64,000 bases of DNA from Methanobacteriota archaeon (GTDB lineage: Archaea > Halobacteriota > Methanomicrobia > Methanomicrobiales > Methanomicrobiaceae), in assembly GCA_016841665.1 (NCBI GenBank), contig JAENYT010000001.1, forward strand, positions 160,216-224,215. The letters are read 5' to 3'. Shown here in pieces: positions 18,926 through 27,376 of this stretch. The notes below the pieces were generated by a model that did no database searches, was not told the origin of the DNA, and was given only the letters and a program-made list of their open reading frames with translations. Position 1 is the stretch's first letter. Every line of letters begins with the position of its first letter. The position numbers and the translations under genes were made by a program.

Positions 18926-19815
18926 ATCTCCCGCATCACCTCGCGATGGAAGGTGAGGATCATGTCGCTGATCACCCCGAACATGAAGATGTTGAATCCG
19001 AGTACAAGAAGCAGCACGGTGAGGATGGTGAGAGGGATGTGCTCTATCCTGAGGATCCACTCGTAGGTCACGTACACGCCCAGGATACCGCCAATAGCGA
19101 TCAAAAACAGTCCTATCAGGCCAAAATAAAAGAGAGGATTGCTCATTTTTGCCATGCGATATACGGTCGTTACAATTTTCGTCCCGTCTTTCAAGGGTCT
19201 CAATTTTGTCTCGGTCCCGGGGCGCTGGCGGTACTGGACCGGGACGACGACAATATTCTGGTTGTGCCGCACCGCCTCTGCCGCCATCTCCGTTTCTATC
19301 TCAAACCCGCTCTCTTTGAGGTGCAGCATCAGCGCGGAGGTGCGGGTGAATGCACGATACCCTGAGAGAATATCATAGAGATAGGCTCCGTGAGCCATTT
19401 TAAAGAGGTAGTTGATCACTTCATTGCCAAAGCGATTGAGCCCGGTCAATGCCTCCGCATCGGGGTTCTCGAGGCGGTTGCCGATGACATGATCCGCGCC
19501 CTCGAAGAGGGGCTTGAGCATGATTTCTGCCTCCTCCGGTGCATAGGTCCCGTCGCCGTCGAGCATGAGCATATATGGATGCTCGATAAGATCGATTGCC
19601 TCGATAATTGCGTTCCCCTTCCCCCGCCCAGTCTGGATCTCAACCCTCGCTCCCTCTTTTCTGGCAATATCCACGGTCCCGTCCGAACTGTGTCCGTCCA
19701 TGACCAGGATATGCCGGTATCCTCGTTCCCGAAACGTTCGGATCAATGATCCGATGGTCGGGGCCTCGTTGAGCGTGGGGATGAAGATGCAGACATCATC
19801 CTTGATGATTCCCAT
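18892..19815 (-). CDS. GT2 glycosyltransferase with C-terminal membrane helices (AglJ/DPM1-like)
   Basis: A 307-residue family-2 glycosyltransferase that should attach or carry a sugar on a dolichol phosphate. The nucleotide-sugar domain begins CIFIPTLNEAPTIGSL, with the metal-binding MLDGDGTY near residue 90 and FEIETEMAAEA in the acceptor region. Two C-terminal membrane helices are at about residues 230-250 and 262-285. This architecture matches haloarchaeal AglJ, the first sugar transferase of S-layer N-glycosylation; the exact sugar cannot be read from sequence. The 3' end overlaps the convergent aldolase gene. Confidence 0.9.
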   Translation of the reverse strand: MGIIKDDVCIFIPTLNEAPTIGSLIRTFRERGYRHILVMDGHSSDGTVDIARKEGARVEIQTGRGKGNAIIEAIDLIEHPYMLMLDGDGTYAPEEAEIMLKPLFEGADHVIGNRLENPDAEALTGLNRFGNEVINYLFKMAHGAYLYDILSGYRAFTRTSALMLHLKESGFEIETEMAAEAVRHNQNIVVVPVQYRQRPGTETKLRPLKDGTKIVTTVYRMAKMSNPLFYFGLIGLFLIAIGGILGVYVTYEWILRIEHIPLTILTVLLLVLGFNIFMFGVISDMILTFHREVMREIYRVKPPNSPK

Positions 19816-19854
19816 TGGGTATACTATTTAAAATTCATCATCATAAGTGCTTTC

Positions 19855-20445
19855 ATGCACATTGCCAAAAAAGGGCTGAGGGTGCTTGGAATCGCTGAAA
19901 GCTTTTCTGGAAGAGAGTATTCAACGTTGTGCGGCATCGTAATGCGCAAGGACCGCATAATTGACGGGGCGGTGTTCGAAAGGATCGCGGTGGGCGGCAT
20001 GGATGCGACAGATGCCGTGCTGAGGATGGTGAGACACCTCGGGCGGAGCGATATCAATTGCATCATGATCAGCGGATGCGTCATCGCATGGTTCAATATC
20101 GTCGACCCGAAAACGATTCTCGAACGGACCGGTTTGCCCGTTATCGCCGTGACGTATGAAGCGTCAGAGGGGATCGAACAGGATATTGCCCATCATTTTC
20201 CCGGTGACGAGGAACGGATAGAGGCTTACCGGCGCCTTGGGATGCGTATGGAGATTTCCCTGCACACCGGGCATCACATCTATATCCGGGGATGGGGGAT
20301 CGAGGACGAGGAAGCAGCGCGTCTCTGCAACGATTTTACCGCAGTCGGAAAAATTCCGGAGCCTCTCCGTGTTGCGCGGCTGATGGCCCGTGCGATGATG
20401 CAGCGCGGTGAGGACCTAATGTGTTTCCTCTCCGGAAAAGAATGA
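19855..20445 (+). CDS. DUF99 family protein
   Basis: A 196-residue protein of archaeal family DUF99 (UPF0215), whose fold is related to endonuclease V. Characteristic phrases are KKGLRVLGIAESF at the N-terminus, VVDP-like FNIVDPKTILERTGLPVIAVTYEAS in the middle and EPLRVARLMARAM at the C-terminus. No activity is established for the family. A true endonuclease V gene lies 2.5 kb away. Confidence 0.88.
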   Translation: MHIAKKGLRVLGIAESFSGREYSTLCGIVMRKDRIIDGAVFERIAVGGMDATDAVLRMVRHLGRSDINCIMISGCVIAWFNIVDPKTILERTGLPVIAVTYEASEGIEQDIAHHFPGDEERIEAYRRLGMRMEISLHTGHHIYIRGWGIEDEEAARLCNDFTAVGKIPEPLRVARLMARAMMQRGEDLMCFLSGKE

Positions 20446-20466
20446 ATCGTTCGGTACTTATGACAT

Positions 20467-20835
20467 TCAATGATCGATGCCTCTCCGTTTCAGCTCGCGC
20501 GATTTTGCGATCGAGCACTCTTCGCACCTGAATTCGGGCTTTTTTTCCCCGCTTTTGTCGTAGTTTTTTGTCCTGACGAGGCGATAGCCCCTGCTGACCC
20601 GTCCGCAATCCACGCACACCACATTGTCTTTCACCTCCCACTGGGCGGCAAGCGCCTCCGAGGTGAAAATAAAGCGGTCAACCCAGAAAAAGATCAACCC
20701 CCCGATGAGATTGGCGATGACCGCCGAAACCACCTGGCCCATGGAGACAAGGAGGATGCCGACCCCTGCAAGGATCGGGGTGCTCAGCTGCCAGCGAAGA
20801 AGGTAGAGGCCGTACCGTTTGAGGTTCACCTGCAT
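20467..20835 (-). CDS. membrane protein with cytoplasmic zinc-binding tail
   Basis: A 122-residue protein with two membrane helices in the first half (about residues 18-38 and 40-58, including SAVIANLIGGLIFFWVDRFIF). The second half is a soluble tail with two CxxC-like pairs, VVCVDCGRVSRGYRLV and FRCEECSIAKS, likely binding one zinc ion. The N-terminal half loosely resembles GtrA-type flippase subunits, but that is uncertain. It stands alone on the minus strand. Confidence 0.65.
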   Translation of the reverse strand: MQVNLKRYGLYLLRWQLSTPILAGVGILLVSMGQVVSAVIANLIGGLIFFWVDRFIFTSEALAAQWEVKDNVVCVDCGRVSRGYRLVRTKNYDKSGEKKPEFRCEECSIAKSRELKRRGIDH

Positions 20836-20971
20836 ATGTGGATTAAGCTCGGGATCCGCCGGATAAATAGGTATGCAAGATTAAAAAAGAATGCAGATGC
20901 CTATGCTCCCTGCTCTCCAAGGGCCGAACCCATGCGCCTCATACCACCTCCATAGGCATTGTGCCGGGAGG

Positions 20972-21151
20972 TCAGAAGATGGGGAGATCCCTCATCGAGA
21001 GGAAAAAGATCAGGAGCATGGCAAGGATGATTGCGATGAGGATGTAGTACGCCATCTTCTCCTTTTGTTTCGTGCGATAGAGTGCCTCGCCGCAAAACTG
21101 GCAATGGGTTGCCCCATTGGCGATTTCAGATTTGCAGTGCTCGCATGGCAT
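20972..21151 (-). CDS. zinc-ribbon plus single-helix small membrane protein
   Basis: A 59-residue tail-anchored protein. MPCEHCKSEIANGATHCQFCG is a complete four-cysteine zinc ribbon, followed by a basic linker and one membrane helix (YYILIAIILAMLLIFFLS). I choose the ATG at 21151 directly before the ribbon; the longer frame to 21247 adds non-conserved-looking sequence. Double-zinc-ribbon membrane proteins of this size are common in archaea and lack a defined role. Confidence 0.7.
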   Translation of the reverse strand: MPCEHCKSEIANGATHCQFCGEALYRTKQKEKMAYYILIAIILAMLLIFFLSMRDLPIF

Positions 21152-21466
21152 GCGTCGGCTTCTCCTGCTGTGAACTCTGCACAATGACGTTTGAATGTTT
21201 CGAAATGCACTTCTGCACAGTGGTTTGGCCTGCTGCCGCAGCTGCACCTGAGCTAGACATTGAGCTGGACATTATTCAGGAGCTTTTCGGGCGAAAGGTC
21301 CGTGAAGGGCACCTCTGGGCATCCCGGTCCGGTGCTGTCGGTCCGTTGATTTCACACTCCCCGATTCCTTTGCTATTGGTCCGGAAATACATGCAGTCCT
21401 TGCAGGCGGGCATAAGCAAGCATCGGGCGTACAGAAATAAATACGCTTCCCCGCCTTCTCCCTGTG

Positions 21467-21964
21467 TCAGATAGAGAGGATCCGGCCTTCCCGTGTGGCG
21501 GTATCGAGGAGCGCCACGGTCGGGTTGCCGGTGAGGTATCCGCAGACCTCCCCCGGATTGATGGTGAGGATCGAGCCGAGGCGCCTGATTTCTGCGGCGT
21601 GCGTATGACCGTGGACAAGCACGTCAAACCCGCAACCCTCCAGAAGCGCCTGATAGAGCGCGTTTTCATCACCATGGAGCATCACGATGACCAGCCCATC
21701 CGCTTCAACGCGTGCAAAGATGCCCCGGATCTCGATCCGCTCATACTCATTGCATTTTTGCGTGAGAAGCGGTTTATCTCCATCATTGTTGCCCCACACC
21801 CCTATCAGGGAGGCGTCCAGGCCGGAAAGTGCCGGTATCGTAAAGGGGGATACAAAGTCCCCGGCATGCAGCACAAGATCGACCTCTTCCTCGTTCATCC
21901 GATCCACCGCCCGCCCGATGAGGGGCAGGTTGTCATGGGTGTCCGACATGATCCCGATGCGCAT
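21467..21964 (-). CDS. YfcE/MJ0936-type metallophosphodiesterase
   Basis: A 165-residue calcineurin-like phosphodiesterase. Metal ligands are MSDTHDN near the N-terminus, LHAGDFV, GVWGNND, LHGDE and the C-terminal VHGHTHAAEI. Archaeal MJ0936 is the structural model. The natural substrate is unknown, and cyclic dinucleotides or phosphodiester metabolites are possibilities. The start ATG at 21964 (MRIGIMSDTHDN) is preferred over 22006. It is divergent from cutA. Confidence 0.9.
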   Translation of the reverse strand: MRIGIMSDTHDNLPLIGRAVDRMNEEEVDLVLHAGDFVSPFTIPALSGLDASLIGVWGNNDGDKPLLTQKCNEYERIEIRGIFARVEADGLVIVMLHGDENALYQALLEGCGFDVLVHGHTHAAEIRRLGSILTINPGEVCGYLTGNPTVALLDTATREGRILSI

Positions 21965-22069
21965 GAGAATGTTCCCCTTGCATTCTCCCTTTTCGTCAAA
22001 GAGCATGAATCTTGTGGTCTGTGGGGACCGACGGAACGTTCATATGGTTTTCTGCGCCACACGGGACGT

Positions 22070-22402
22070 ATGCACGATGCCCTTGACGAGCTGATCCTTG
22101 TCCTCTGCACCGCTCCACCGTCAGTGTCGGGCGGTATCGCCCGTGCTCTTCTCGAAGAACGGTTTGCTGCCTGTGTGAATCGGTGTGTGGTGCATTCTAT
22201 GTACTGGTGGGAGGGGGATCTGGTGAGTGAGGACGAGGATCTCCTGATCATCAAAACGGTGGAGCATCTGTTCGATGCGGTGGAGGATAAAATCCGGGAA
22301 ATGCACCCCTACGACATTCCTGAAATCATCGCCGTCCCGGTAGCGGCGGGGAGTGATGACTATCTCCGATGGGTTCGACAGACAGTATTAATCCCACAGT
22401 GA
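22070..22402 (+). CDS. cutA: CutA1 divalent-ion tolerance protein
   Basis: A 110-residue trimeric CutA1 fold protein. LVLCTAPPSVSGGIARALLEERFAACVN and YWWEGDLVSEDEDLLIIKT are the family signatures, followed by HPYDIPEIIAVPV near the C-terminus. The role is uncertain, with copper tolerance or signalling suggested by family members. The start is ATG at 22070, because the much longer frame to the left overlaps the divergent phosphodiesterase gene. Confidence 0.92.
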   Translation: MHDALDELILVLCTAPPSVSGGIARALLEERFAACVNRCVVHSMYWWEGDLVSEDEDLLIIKTVEHLFDAVEDKIREMHPYDIPEIIAVPVAAGSDDYLRWVRQTVLIPQ

Positions 22403-22518
22403 GCGTTCACCCCGGCGGGGCATATCATGGGAATATTTTTCCGTGGGAGCGGTGCGGGAGCGCCCAAACCTTTCTGCCGATGGGTGCCTCGAAAGACGCA
22501 TCGACGCCGAAGGGGGGG

Positions 22519-22950
22519 GTGACACCGTTGCCGAGCGCCTATGATCAACGGAGAGGGTCTGCACTCGTGGAGACGGAGAAGGGGATTTTGCTTGCAAGCA
22601 GCACGGGAAGGTACTTTCGGCTCCCCGGAGGAAAGCCGAAGAAAGGCGAATCCAACATTCAAGCGGCAATACGGGAATTTCGTGAGGAGACCGGCCTTCG
22701 GGCATATGATGTACGCTACCTGTTCACCTATTCTCAATCCAAGGTGTTTTTGATCAGGGCAAAGGGAACGCCCCGGCCAATGAGTGAGATACATCACCTC
22801 GCCTATTTTCCCACCGGAAGCGACATCAGGGTCTCCGAAAATACCAGACGCATCATCTGGCGATACCATGAGCTGCACCAAAGGGCGAGATCCCGGCCTG
22901 AGCTCCCCTGTGCAATTACGACGCACTCACTGCATGTGCAGGACCGCTGA
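22519..22950 (+). CDS. Nudix hydrolase
   Basis: A protein of about 143 residues carrying a complete Nudix box, GGKPKKGESN...REFREETGL, that coordinates magnesium for cleavage of a nucleoside diphosphate linked to another group. The N-terminal beta strand ALVETEKGILLASS directly precedes it. The start is uncertain. GTG at 22519 has GAAGG upstream and yields a normal domain length, while the frame stays open to 22360, inside cutA. The 3' end overlaps the endonuclease V gene (convergent). The substrate is not predictable. Confidence 0.8.
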   Translation: MTPLPSAYDQRRGSALVETEKGILLASSTGRYFRLPGGKPKKGESNIQAAIREFREETGLRAYDVRYLFTYSQSKVFLIRAKGTPRPMSEIHHLAYFPTGSDIRVSENTRRIIWRYHELHQRARSRPELPCAITTHSLHVQDR

Positions 22951-23604
22951 CCTGAGGGCAGTTGCGCACCGGTGCGCCTCCTGAATGGGGAGGGGCATGC
23001 GGTCGCCTCTGAGCGTTGCACGCACGATCTCCACGGCAAGGGGAAGGTCTGTCCGGTGCCCCGACGATATGATGATCGGCCTGCTTCCTGCACGGGTGCG
23101 CATCGCCAGCCCGATCTGCTCGTTCTCGAACATCAGTGGTTCTGTCGCTCCCGGGTGCGGATCCGGCTCATGATATGTGCCGAGCATGGGGCGCCCTGCC
23201 ACCCCCACGGTGGGGAGGTCGAGCAGCACGCCGATATGGCTGGCGAGACCGATTCTCCGGGGGTGGGCATACCCGTGGCCGTTGAGCATGGCGATATCGG
23301 GTCGCCCGTTTAGCGAATGAAACGATTTGAGAAGTGCGGGCCCCTCCCTGAATGCAAAAAACCCCGATACATAGGGAAAACGGGTTTTTGTAACCGCGGT
23401 GGTGCGTTCGATGATCTCGAGATCAGGGCAGGACATTACGACCACTGCGGCACAGGCGAGGGAATCGGTATACGATGCATCCGCTCCTGCCAGGGAGCAT
23501 ATATCGTCCGGTGCAAGGGTGCGCTGATTGATGCAGCGGTCGCGTAACAACGCCTGCGCTCTGAGGGCCGCCTGTACCCCGTGGGGAGTGAGGGAGAGGG
23601 GCAT
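22927..23604 (-). CDS. nfi: endonuclease V (deoxyinosine-specific)
   Basis: A 225-residue endonuclease V that nicks DNA (or RNA) one base 3' to inosine. Catalytic acidic residues are visible in AGADASY near residue 40, AFREGPALL near 85, and the conserved NGHGYAHPRRIGLASHIGV and TVGVAGRP segments. Full length, and ATG at 23604. It supports repair of hypoxanthine from adenine deamination. Confidence 0.93.
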   Translation of the reverse strand: MPLSLTPHGVQAALRAQALLRDRCINQRTLAPDDICSLAGADASYTDSLACAAVVVMSCPDLEIIERTTAVTKTRFPYVSGFFAFREGPALLKSFHSLNGRPDIAMLNGHGYAHPRRIGLASHIGVLLDLPTVGVAGRPMLGTYHEPDPHPGATEPLMFENEQIGLAMRTRAGSRPIIISSGHRTDLPLAVEIVRATLRGDRMPLPIQEAHRCATALRSAVLHMQ

Positions 23605-23729
23605 TCACCGGATATTGGTTTTGGAGAGGAAAAAGTGTCGCCCCCTCATCATGATTGTGAAATCTTCCCCGCTCCATGCCGCGCAGCCTTACCCGTAAAA
23701 AATCAGGTTGCATACATCCCCTTTTCCGG

Positions 23730-24251
23730 TCATGCGGTGCAGCAATCCCGGGAAATGGCCGCATTTTCCGGTTTATAGATGACGTCCACCCGCACGCGCT
23801 CTCCGGGATGGATTGTGCCATCGGTAAGATCGAGTGCGATCTTCTCCCCCGGGCGCCAGAGATCGGTCTGGCAGCCGGTCCCGGACAGCGTCTGCACGCC
23901 GATGTGGGAAGTATTGATAAACAGGTGGCCGTTCATGGTTATTATCCGGCAGTTCTGGAGCCTATCGTCAATGTAGACCTCGGCGGAGAGGAGATCGTTT
24001 TCGAATGCTTTGTCTCCCGCATGCATGAGCACAATGCGGCTGTCGTAGTTGGGCGGTACGCCTTCAGGCCTGTCAGAGTGTGATATCTTCACGATCGTGA
24101 ACACCGCCGGTGGTTCGGTCTCACCCCAGTCGAGAACCGGGAGTTTGAAGAGGAGGAGTATGAGCACGGCGAGGACCACCATGATCGCAACGAGGAGAAG
24201 CGATGCGACGGTATTGGTGGTTCCTGATTCTCGTACCGCAGGGGTTGGCAA
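23730..24251 (-). CDS. archaeal type IV pilin-like protein
   Basis: A 173-residue protein with the archaeal pilin N-terminus: a short polar leader (PAVRESGTTNTV) then one hydrophobic helix ASLLLVAIMVVLAVLILLLF, followed by a beta-rich extracellular domain. The C-terminal half has SGTGCQTDLWRPGEKIALDL and VRVDVIYKP, as in DUF1628-type pilins. The only plausible start is TTG at 24251, because a stop codon lies just upstream and no ATG/GTG precedes the helix. It could be a minor pilin or a surface protein. Confidence 0.72.
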   Translation of the reverse strand: MPTPAVRESGTTNTVASLLLVAIMVVLAVLILLLFKLPVLDWGETEPPAVFTIVKISHSDRPEGVPPNYDSRIVLMHAGDKAFENDLLSAEVYIDDRLQNCRIITMNGHLFINTSHIGVQTLSGTGCQTDLWRPGEKIALDLTDGTIHPGERVRVDVIYKPENAAISRDCCTA

Positions 24252-24307
24252 TCAGGAAGTACTTGGCAATGTACGCAATGAAGATTTCGAAATGTAAAAA
24301 AAGATAA

Positions 24308-24649
24308 TTATTCTCCGATCTCTTCGATCGCCAGCTGGTACATCCAGTCCATAAGATTGGGGCATTCCTCCGGCTCGCATTCTTCCTCGCACCTGATACA
24401 GGGGATAAGGTCCCCGCCGGCAAGGAGCAGCGATGGATCGACAGAGCGTTTTTTTGCACGCAGTTTGTAGGTTTTGATCCCTTCATCCCGGTATTCGAGG
24501 CGCTCGATGAGGTCTGCGTCCAGAAGTTTTTTCACAACCCGTGAGCATTTCCGGCTATCGATATCAAGGAGTTTCCAGAGCTCGCTTTGCAACACCCCTT
24601 CCGGGTGGGACTGAATAGCCTTGAATGCCTCCTCAACGATATCTGGCAT
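24308..24649 (-). CDS. winged-helix transcriptional regulator with cysteine cluster
   Basis: A 113-residue protein. Residues 1-65 form a winged helix (GVLQSELWKLLDIDSRKCSRVVKKLLDADLIERLEY). The C-terminus contains CIRCEEECEPEECPNLMDWMYQLAIEEIGE, with four cysteines that may bind zinc or an iron-sulfur cluster. It ends up 6 bp downstream of the LSm gene and is probably co-transcribed with it. It could be a redox- or metal-responsive regulator; the archaeal Rpc34-like fold is another possibility. Confidence 0.75.
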   Translation of the reverse strand: MPDIVEEAFKAIQSHPEGVLQSELWKLLDIDSRKCSRVVKKLLDADLIERLEYRDEGIKTYKLRAKKRSVDPSLLLAGGDLIPCIRCEEECEPEECPNLMDWMYQLAIEEIGE

Positions 24650-24655
24650 AGGACC

Positions 24656-24892
24656 TCAGACTGCCGGTGCGATTGCCAGTATATTGCTCCCGCGTATTAC
24701 CACGTTCCCGAGATTTCTGCCGCGCTGGTCGCCGGCAAACTCGATCGTCTGGTCCATATGGATGTTGAGATGTTCATCCACGGCGACGAGACGTCCCTGG
24801 AGTTTGCGGCCATCATCCTTGATTTCAACGGTAATTTTGGAATCAACAAGCGCAAAGACTTTCTTTATGGGCAAGACGATGCTGTTAACCAT
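24656..24892 (-). CDS. LSm/Sm-like RNA-binding protein
   Basis: A 78-residue LSm protein. The Sm1 motif KVFALVDSKITVEIKDDGRKLQGRLVAVDEHLNIHM and the Sm2 motif NLGNVVIRGSNILAIAP are intact, including the Asn that stacks with RNA bases (HLNI). The family forms heptameric rings binding U-rich RNA and tRNA precursors. First gene of the pair with the winged-helix protein; the region 24893-25077 upstream carries AT-rich promoter sequence (ttatatag, about 24899-24906). Confidence 0.92.
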   Translation of the reverse strand: MVNSIVLPIKKVFALVDSKITVEIKDDGRKLQGRLVAVDEHLNIHMDQTIEFAGDQRGRNLGNVVIRGSNILAIAPAV

Positions 24893-25077
24893 CTTCCTTT
24901 ATATAGTGATCATATCTACATAATGGTTCCCCTCGTCTGCCAAACGCCCCATTTTCGCTGGTTTCGGTTCACATCCGCGAGGATCGCTTGCTTCTTTCGC
25001 ACGAGCGACCTTTTACCGCCGTCGCGGGTACTCCATTAATCGGGGATGCATTTCCCGGGTTCAACAATCACAGCATT

Positions 25078-26181
25078 TCACTCGGGAAAGGGCTGCCACC
25101 TGTCCCTGAATTCCTCCTCGACATTATGAAGTGCTGTGTGTTCCTGTTCTGCAAGGGGGAGGCGATGCGGTTCAAATGGCCCGTGCATCCGCAGAACATC
25201 GGCCATCTCGTTGCAACGCGCACGCACGCGATCAAATCCGGGATCATCGAACATGTCCACCGGGCCGACGAGCCGGCCGCCTGCGACCTGAAATCCCAGA
25301 CAGGCCACTCTGGGGGGGCCGTCAAACCTCGTACAGTTTGCATCGTACAGGCCGACAGGCATGAGCGGGCCGTAATGAGATCCCCGCATCCATCCCGCAA
25401 CGAACACGGGTGATGAGAACGGCTCGAGAAGTTCGCCGATTGCCGGAAACCCGTCCTGGGCCCGGACAATCATAGCCGGATCGTCCTTTCTGACATGCCG
25501 GCCGCCGATGCGGTCGGGGCGCTGGCTGCTCGAGGCGGCAGCGATGTTCTGTCCCTCAACCCGGCGCCATACCCTGCTCACCACGTAGCGCGACGGTGCA
25601 CCAATATAGGCGAGGAGGGCATAGCTCTCGGACGGCGTGGCGAGGGTGATGGTCCGGGCATCGACGACGTCGTGCACCTCGAAGACAAACCCGCCGGTCA
25701 TGGCGGGATCCATCACCAATCCCGGCGTATTGAAGGGATCCGCAAACATTTTGTAGAGATAGTAGTTCCATGCTCCCGCCCAGGCCTTATCCGCCATAAA
25801 GATGAGGATCGGTTCGCTCTCCCGTTCTTCAAATTCCAGCTCGGCACACCCCGGCCCTATGTCTTTGACGTTGCCGCTGAATGCGTCGGAGAGAATATCG
25901 CGGCCTGCTCCGAAGAGGTGGAGTTTTTTGGCGATCTCGGTGCATTCAAGAAACACGCTCCAGGCCAGTCCGTGGATTTCTGGGTCATCGATGCCGTTTC
26001 TGTGCGTCATGATGAGTTCGAGATCATCACCCGCATGCGCAACAAACGAATCGATGAGCAGGTCGCCCTCCACGTTTTTCAGCATCCTTGAGGCCTGCTC
26101 CAAGAGTTCGGGATGCACGCGAGAGTTGCCCACCAGCCCCCCGACTTCGGCCTTGATCACTGAGATGGTTACATCCGGCAT
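25078..26181 (-). CDS. fbp: bifunctional fructose-1,6-bisphosphate aldolase/phosphatase
   Basis: A 367-residue class V FBPase, the archaeal gluconeogenic enzyme joining triose phosphates and dephosphorylating the product. The N-terminus ISVIKAEVGGLVGNSRVHP and DSFVAHAGDDLELIMTH carry metal ligands. The Schiff-base lysine and catalytic tyrosine are expected in the KDIGPG-to-YNYLYK region: FMADKAWAGAWNYYLYKMFADP is present. C-terminal FDDPGFDRVRARCNEMADVLRMHGPFEPHRLP is typical. It is preceded by a second, unrelated FBPase gene 12 bp upstream, likely in one transcript. Confidence 0.93.
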   Translation of the reverse strand: MPDVTISVIKAEVGGLVGNSRVHPELLEQASRMLKNVEGDLLIDSFVAHAGDDLELIMTHRNGIDDPEIHGLAWSVFLECTEIAKKLHLFGAGRDILSDAFSGNVKDIGPGCAELEFEERESEPILIFMADKAWAGAWNYYLYKMFADPFNTPGLVMDPAMTGGFVFEVHDVVDARTITLATPSESYALLAYIGAPSRYVVSRVWRRVEGQNIAAASSSQRPDRIGGRHVRKDDPAMIVRAQDGFPAIGELLEPFSSPVFVAGWMRGSHYGPLMPVGLYDANCTRFDGPPRVACLGFQVAGGRLVGPVDMFDDPGFDRVRARCNEMADVLRMHGPFEPHRLPLAEQEHTALHNVEEEFRDRWQPFPE

Positions 26182-26193
26182 GTCATCACTGTG

Positions 26194-27090
26194 TTATCCT
26201 GAGAGAATGCCTTCCATCAATTCAATGACGCCTCTGCTCCCCACGTAGATGGGGGTTCGCTGGTGCAGTGATGTCGGCTCCACCTCGAGCAGGCTCCGGC
26301 CCCCGTCGCTGATCGCCCCGCCGGCCTGGGCGGCGATGAAGCCGATGGGGTATGCCTCGAAGAGCAGCCTGAGTTTCCCCTCTGGGTTTCCCTCGAGTGC
26401 AGGGTAGCAGTAAAATCCGCCGTATTTCAGGACCTGGTGGAAATCCGCCACAAATGAGCCGGAATACCTGAGTTTGAAGCCCTTATGTTCGACGGTGTCG
26501 ATGAACCTGGCATGTTTGTCCATCCAGTCCTTTTTCAAGCCGCCGCTGGCGTAGAGATTTCCTTCCGGCATCTTCACCTCCCCGTCGAGGAGGATATACT
26601 CCTTCTGCTCGTCCATGGCAAAGATTGCCACCCCCTCGCCAACCGTCAGGGTAAGGGTGGTCATCGGGCCATAGATCATGTAGAGGGCTGCTTTCTGGTT
26701 GCTCCCTTTCTGCATGACCTTCCCGTTGTCGAATATGCCGACGATGGTGCCCACGGCGAGGTTTGTCTGGATCAGCGACGACCCGTCGAGCGGATCCATC
26801 ACGATGGCGTAATTGCTCGTGGCATCAGGGAAATTGATAATCTCATTTTGCTCTTCTGAAGCGAGCACTTTTACGAGCTCCGAGTAGCGATACACCTCCG
26901 TCAGGTGCGCATCGGACCATGTGTCCATCGCTGCCTGCTGCTCTCCCGAGACGTTAATCGAGGTGGCATAGGACTGGTGAGTGATAAAAGCATCCCTTAT
27001 GGGGACCGCCTGTTCAGCGATCAATTCGATGAGCGATGCAAGATCATCTGCACAGGCACATGTTTCGAGATATTCGTGAAGCGTTATCAT
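26194..27090 (-). CDS. fbp: class I fructose-1,6-bisphosphatase
   Basis: A 298-residue FBPase of the inositol-monophosphatase superfamily. The metal site is YAIVMDPLDGSSLIQTNLAVGTIVGIF, with further signatures SNQKAALYMIYGP and YSGSFVADFHQVLKYGGFYCYP, and the C-terminal LLFEAYPIGFIAAQAGG binding the sugar phosphate. The start is ATG at 27090 (MITLHEYLE), or 27096. Its product activity duplicates that of the neighbouring class V enzyme, which is unusual enough to flag. An archaeal IMPase-type FBPase is a different group; this one is class I by its motifs. Confidence 0.93.
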   Translation of the reverse strand: MITLHEYLETCACADDLASLIELIAEQAVPIRDAFITHQSYATSINVSGEQQAAMDTWSDAHLTEVYRYSELVKVLASEEQNEIINFPDATSNYAIVMDPLDGSSLIQTNLAVGTIVGIFDNGKVMQKGSNQKAALYMIYGPMTTLTLTVGEGVAIFAMDEQKEYILLDGEVKMPEGNLYASGGLKKDWMDKHARFIDTVEHKGFKLRYSGSFVADFHQVLKYGGFYCYPALEGNPEGKLRLLFEAYPIGFIAAQAGGAISDGGRSLLEVEPTSLHQRTPIYVGSRGVIELMEGILSG

Positions 27091-27376
27091 GACCATCAAC
27101 TCGCGCTGTTCAATCAGCGTTCTATCATGAGTCCTGCTTAATAACTCTGTCTCTTTCCGGCTCCGTTCGGGATGGCGGAATTGCCGCAGTACCATGCGGA
27201 GAGGGGTATGCCGGGTACAAAAACGTATAGGGGGGTTTTGCACATGCGGTGCGAGAGCTGCTTATCGGCTTCCGTATACGGAAAAAAGACCCGCGGTACG
27301 CCGTGTGCGTATGCCGTCCACGCCGACACCCTCGTGCCCACCGGGGCCAGGCTCCTTGTTCGTGCACTTCAGCGAT

